Notes under the pieces: model-generated
Database searches by the model: none
Seen by the model: only the letters and a program-made list of their open reading frames with translations
What the model was told of the DNA's origin: nothing
Translations under genes and position numbers: made by a program
Part shown: one piece after another, positions 14,801-16,406 of the stretch
Position numbering within the stretch: position 1 is the stretch's first letter
Layout: the number at the start of each line of letters is the position of its first letter
DNA from: Maritimibacter sp.
Lineage (GTDB): Bacteria > Pseudomonadota > Alphaproteobacteria > Rhodobacterales > Rhodobacteraceae
Assembly: GCA_020441225.1 (NCBI GenBank)
Contig: JAGRMP010000510.1
Span: 1-16,406, forward strand
Reading direction: 5' to 3'
DNA length: 16,406 nt

Positions 14801-15675
14801 ATCAGGTTGAAGCCCTTGCGCTTGACCACCTGCAGCGAGACCGTGGTGTCGCCGTTGAAGCGCGCGGTGCCGGCGCGGTCTTCGAAGGTGAGCCTGATCT
14901 CGGCAAGCGCGCCGAGGGTCACGACCGCATCGCCGTTCACCTTGACCGGGAGCGCGTAGACATCGGCCACGTCATCGAAGGACGAGGGGATCTTGACCGA
15001 ATTGGCGCCCGACGCGGTGGTCACCTGGCCCGCCGCGATCAGCCGGTTGTTCTGGGTCACGACCGAAATGAGCTCGGCGGCGGTCACGTTGTAGGCTTCG
15101 AGCCGGAGCGGGTCGATCACCACTTCGAGCATCTCGTCGCGGTAGCCGGTGAGCTGGGCTTCCAGCACCGCGTCGACGCCCTCGATCTCGTCCTGCAGAT
15201 CCCGGGCGAGGCGGACAAGGCTGCGTTCGGGCACGTCGCCGGTCAGGTTGACGACCGCGATGGGAAACTCCGAGAAATTGATCTCGTTGACCGAATAGGT
15301 GTCGGCCCCCGCCGGGAAGCGGCTCTCGGCCCGGTTCATCGCGTCGCGGACATCGGCGGTGACCTTGGTGCGGTCCCAGCCGAATTCGAACTCCATCGCG
15401 ACGCCCGCATAGCCCTCGGCGGCGGTGCCCGACAGGGTCTTGAGCCCGTCGATGTCGCTGAGTTCGGTCTCCATCGGCTGCACAAGCAGGCGCTCGCTGT
15501 CCTCGGCGCTGATCCCGGGGAAGGGGACCGAGACGAACAGCGCCGGGATCTCGATGTCGGGCTCGCCCTCCTTGGGCAGGCCGACATAGGCGGCGATCCC
15601 GGCGATAATGGTCAGGCCGATGAAGGCGATAACCATCCGCGCCCGGGCGGCGGCGATATCGACGATATGGGTCAC
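11833..15675 (-). CDS. RND-family efflux permease, inner membrane
   Basis: A 1280-residue RND (AcrB/HAE-type) transporter, proton-driven trimeric pump of the inner membrane working with the adaptor encoded just upstream. The first helix lies at about 13-31, and the TM4 signature is GMLVDGAIVVVEY (398-410), where AcrB has two aspartates (407, 408); here only Asp402 is kept and Gly403 replaces the second. In TM10, GIVVNNNIVFID (1060-1071) has Asn1064 where AcrB has Lys940, a change also seen in some other RND subfamilies. The protein is about 240 residues longer than AcrB: two extra hydrophobic segments (about 511-529 and 547-568) sit between the N- and C-terminal halves, and a charged tail follows about residue 1170. 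The start is GTG at 15675, sharing a 4-nt GTGA overlap with the adaptor stop and preceded by GGAG. Substrate is unknown. Confidence 0.93.
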   Translation of the reverse strand: MTHIVDIAAARARMVIAFIGLTIIAGIAAYVGLPKEGEPDIEIPALFVSVPFPGISAEDSERLLVQPMETELSDIDGLKTLSGTAAEGYAGVAMEFEFGWDRTKVTADVRDAMNRAESRFPAGADTYSVNEINFSEFPIAVVNLTGDVPERSLVRLARDLQDEIEGVDAVLEAQLTGYRDEMLEVVIDPLRLEAYNVTAAELISVVTQNNRLIAAGQVTTASGANSVKIPSSFDDVADVYALPVKVNGDAVVTLGALAEIRLTFEDRAGTARFNGDTTVSLQVVKRKGFNLIDTAAEVRRVVAAAEEKWPVALQDAVQVTVSNDSSYQVASMVSQLEGSVITAIALVMIVVLASLGMRSALLVGFAIPTSFLLTFAMFAGLGYPVSNIVMFGLILAVGMLVDGAIVVVEYADKRISEGVGPMHSYVEAAKRMFWPIVSSTATTLSAFLPMLFWPGVPGEFMEMLPKTLIFVLMASLVVALVFLPVVGGVAGRMSRALDHASDRLRPLPWPIRAALIVPAACSIFLGAMQLINPGYLFAGTPPGPAWAGSLIGGVLLVVSITFTTLFLDAAKLKRAPRKVKSGYRRKPFGRFTAAIAGNPVMPVVTILAVLGMVFASFTIYGKTNYGTEFFADVEPENLIVYVQARGNLSVAEKDALVARVEEIVLDAKGVKSAFAFAGEGGLNQMTGGAGGPRDQIGQVQIEVATYEDRPVTTEQIKLFGLIPFERRIVDQSYAGTAVVAALEKRLAELPGIRTEVLEMAGGPASSKPLHLRLSGTDWVALTEAAEIARQKFETTPGITGIEDTLPLPGIDWQLDVDVEAAGRYGTNVATVGGMVQLVTNGILLDTMRIESSDEEIEIRVRLPAEDRLLSTLDTLKLQTARGLVPLSNFVTRTPVPTLAQIDRVDGERVFDVKAGVADGLVRLTPTDGGDSVIVTAEEADARLAADGSEAWTRAAVNATERIETLTEWLDTGPLPEGVTWEWTGDFADQAESQTFLVTAFAGALFLMFLILLAQFNSFYNAVLVLLAVVLSTAGVLVGMLVMQQPFSIIMTGTGIVALAGIVVNNNIVFIDTYQDYEKYMPRIEAIIRTAEDRIRPVLLTTITTMAGLTPMMFGLSLDFINGGYSIDAPTALWWKQLATAVVFGLGIATVLTLVFTPAMLALRVWLATGAYRTVMLLQALTLGKGSEAAHDRQLRRDAKRTALGDMVWALDGDTGEDAGGAGPDATAFDQVLRDSGLIFDEPSTPPAPRHARPGDTTDDAGEPHPREGLDRDGNPLKAAE

Positions 15676-16406
15676 GCGCCGGGCTCCGCGAGGGTGACCG
15701 CGAGCGGCGTGCCGTCGGTGACGTAATCCTGCCCGGTGGTGATGACGCGCGCCACCTCCGGCAGACCGGCGACCCAGACGCCGTCGGGGCTGTCGCGCAG
15801 CATCTCGACGGGCAGGAAGCGGGCGACGTCGCCCTCCGCGCCATCCTCGGCCACGCGCACGCCGAGAGTGCCGGCGTCGTCCAGCGTGAGCGCCGATTGC
15901 GGCAGGAGATGCGCGCTGCGCCCGGCGGACTGGATCGCGATCTCGCCGGTCTGGCCGTCGCGGATCGCGAGATCGGGATTGGCAAGCTCGGCCTCGACCC
16001 GGAAGGTGCGGGTCTGCGGATCGGCGGAGCGCGACAGGAAGGTGACCCGTCCCAGGACCTCGCGGCCCGAAGCGAGCCGCGCGCCCACCGGCGCCCCCAC
16101 CTGCACCCGGTCGACATCGACCTCGGCGACGTAGCCCACGAGCTTGATCGGGTCGAGATCGATGATCGTGGCGCAGAGGCTGCCCGCCGTCATCAGGCTG
16201 CCGAGCTCGGCGGTGTCGGTCTCGAGCAGGCCGTCGAACGGCGCGGTGACCTCGGTATTGGCGATGTCGCGCTCGGTCGCGGCCACCGCGGCACGGGCGC
16301 TTTCGACGGCCGCCTCGGCGCTGGCGGCCCCGGCTTCGGCGGCGCTCACCGCGGCCTGCGCGGTCGCGAGCGCGGCGCGGGCCTGCAGCACCCGGGTCTG
16401 GGCGGC
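15672..16406 (-). CDS. Periplasmic adaptor (membrane fusion protein) of RND efflux pump, N-terminus outside window
   Basis: The last 244 residues of an HlyD/AcrA-like membrane fusion protein; the frame stays open to the window end, so the signal peptide and first part are missing. Visible in order are the second arm of an Ala-rich coiled-coil hairpin, the closing half of the lipoyl domain (NTEVTAPFDGLLETDTAELG), a beta-barrel region (VGYVAEVDVDRVQVGAPVGA onward) and the membrane-proximal domain. It links the inner-membrane RND permease to an outer-membrane channel. The stop overlaps the permease start by 4 nt (GTGA), showing an operon. No outer-membrane channel gene lies in the window. Confidence 0.9.
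   Translation of the reverse strand, partial: AAQTRVLQARAALATAQAAVSAAEAGAASAEAAVESARAAVAATERDIANTEVTAPFDGLLETDTAELGSLMTAGSLCATIIDLDPIKLVGYVAEVDVDRVQVGAPVGARLASGREVLGRVTFLSRSADPQTRTFRVEAELANPDLAIRDGQTGEIAIQSAGRSAHLLPQSALTLDDAGTLGVRVAEDGAEGDVARFLPVEMLRDSPDGVWVAGLPEVARVITTGQDYVTDGTPLAVTLAEPGA

Noticed and set aside
11818..15726. Plus-strand open frame of 1302 codons
   Set aside because: It is antisense to the RND permease, which has clear motifs and start and stop signals. The plus-strand translation is His/Asp/Gln-rich noise.

Overview
The window is GC-rich DNA, dense with genes. Gene styles include a TPR-sulfotransferase fusion, RTX nonapeptide repeats, a multihaem cytochrome and an MtfA-like peptidase. 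Together these suggest an alphaproteobacterium, most likely of the Rhodobacteraceae/roseobacter type. That placement is an inference from gene content and composition; no rRNA or other marker gene is present.

Layout. (1) Positions 1-2325, plus strand: the C-terminal end of a TPR-like protein, then a dynamin-like GTPase with two membrane segments, then a small stand-alone FtsH-peptidase-like (M41-like) protein whose HExxH motif reads YEAGH. The last two genes overlap by 8 nt. (2) 2360-3193, minus: an aldo/keto reductase. (3) 3420-4730, plus: an RTX-type calcium-binding repeat protein with its own candidate promoter. (4) 4767-6821, minus: a TPR-sulfotransferase. (5) 6900-7640, minus: a class I glutamine amidotransferase. 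(6) 7926-10579, plus: a 31-residue single-pass membrane protein, an octahaem c-type cytochrome of the tetrathionate reductase/OTR family with a C-terminal membrane anchor, and a four-helix cytochrome b. (7) 10580-10887: a convergent 308-bp intergenic region with three perfect palindromes and an AT-rich promoter-like island. (8) 10888-11748, minus: an MtfA-like M90 metallopeptidase. (9) 11833-16406, minus: an RND permease preceded by its periplasmic adaptor, which is cut by the window end.

How the genes may work together. The cytochrome cluster reads as a quinol-oxidising membrane module: cytochrome b takes electrons from quinol and passes them to the periplasmic octahaem protein, which would reduce an unidentified nitrogen or sulfur compound. 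The GTPase and M41-like protein look translationally coupled and may act together at the membrane, but no function is established. The adaptor and permease form a standard tripartite efflux pair, with an unusual extra transmembrane pair and a long charged tail in the permease. The most unexplained items are the GTPase/pseudo-M41 pair, the octahaem/cytochrome b module with its tiny membrane protein, and the paired 20-bp palindromes at 10803-10844.
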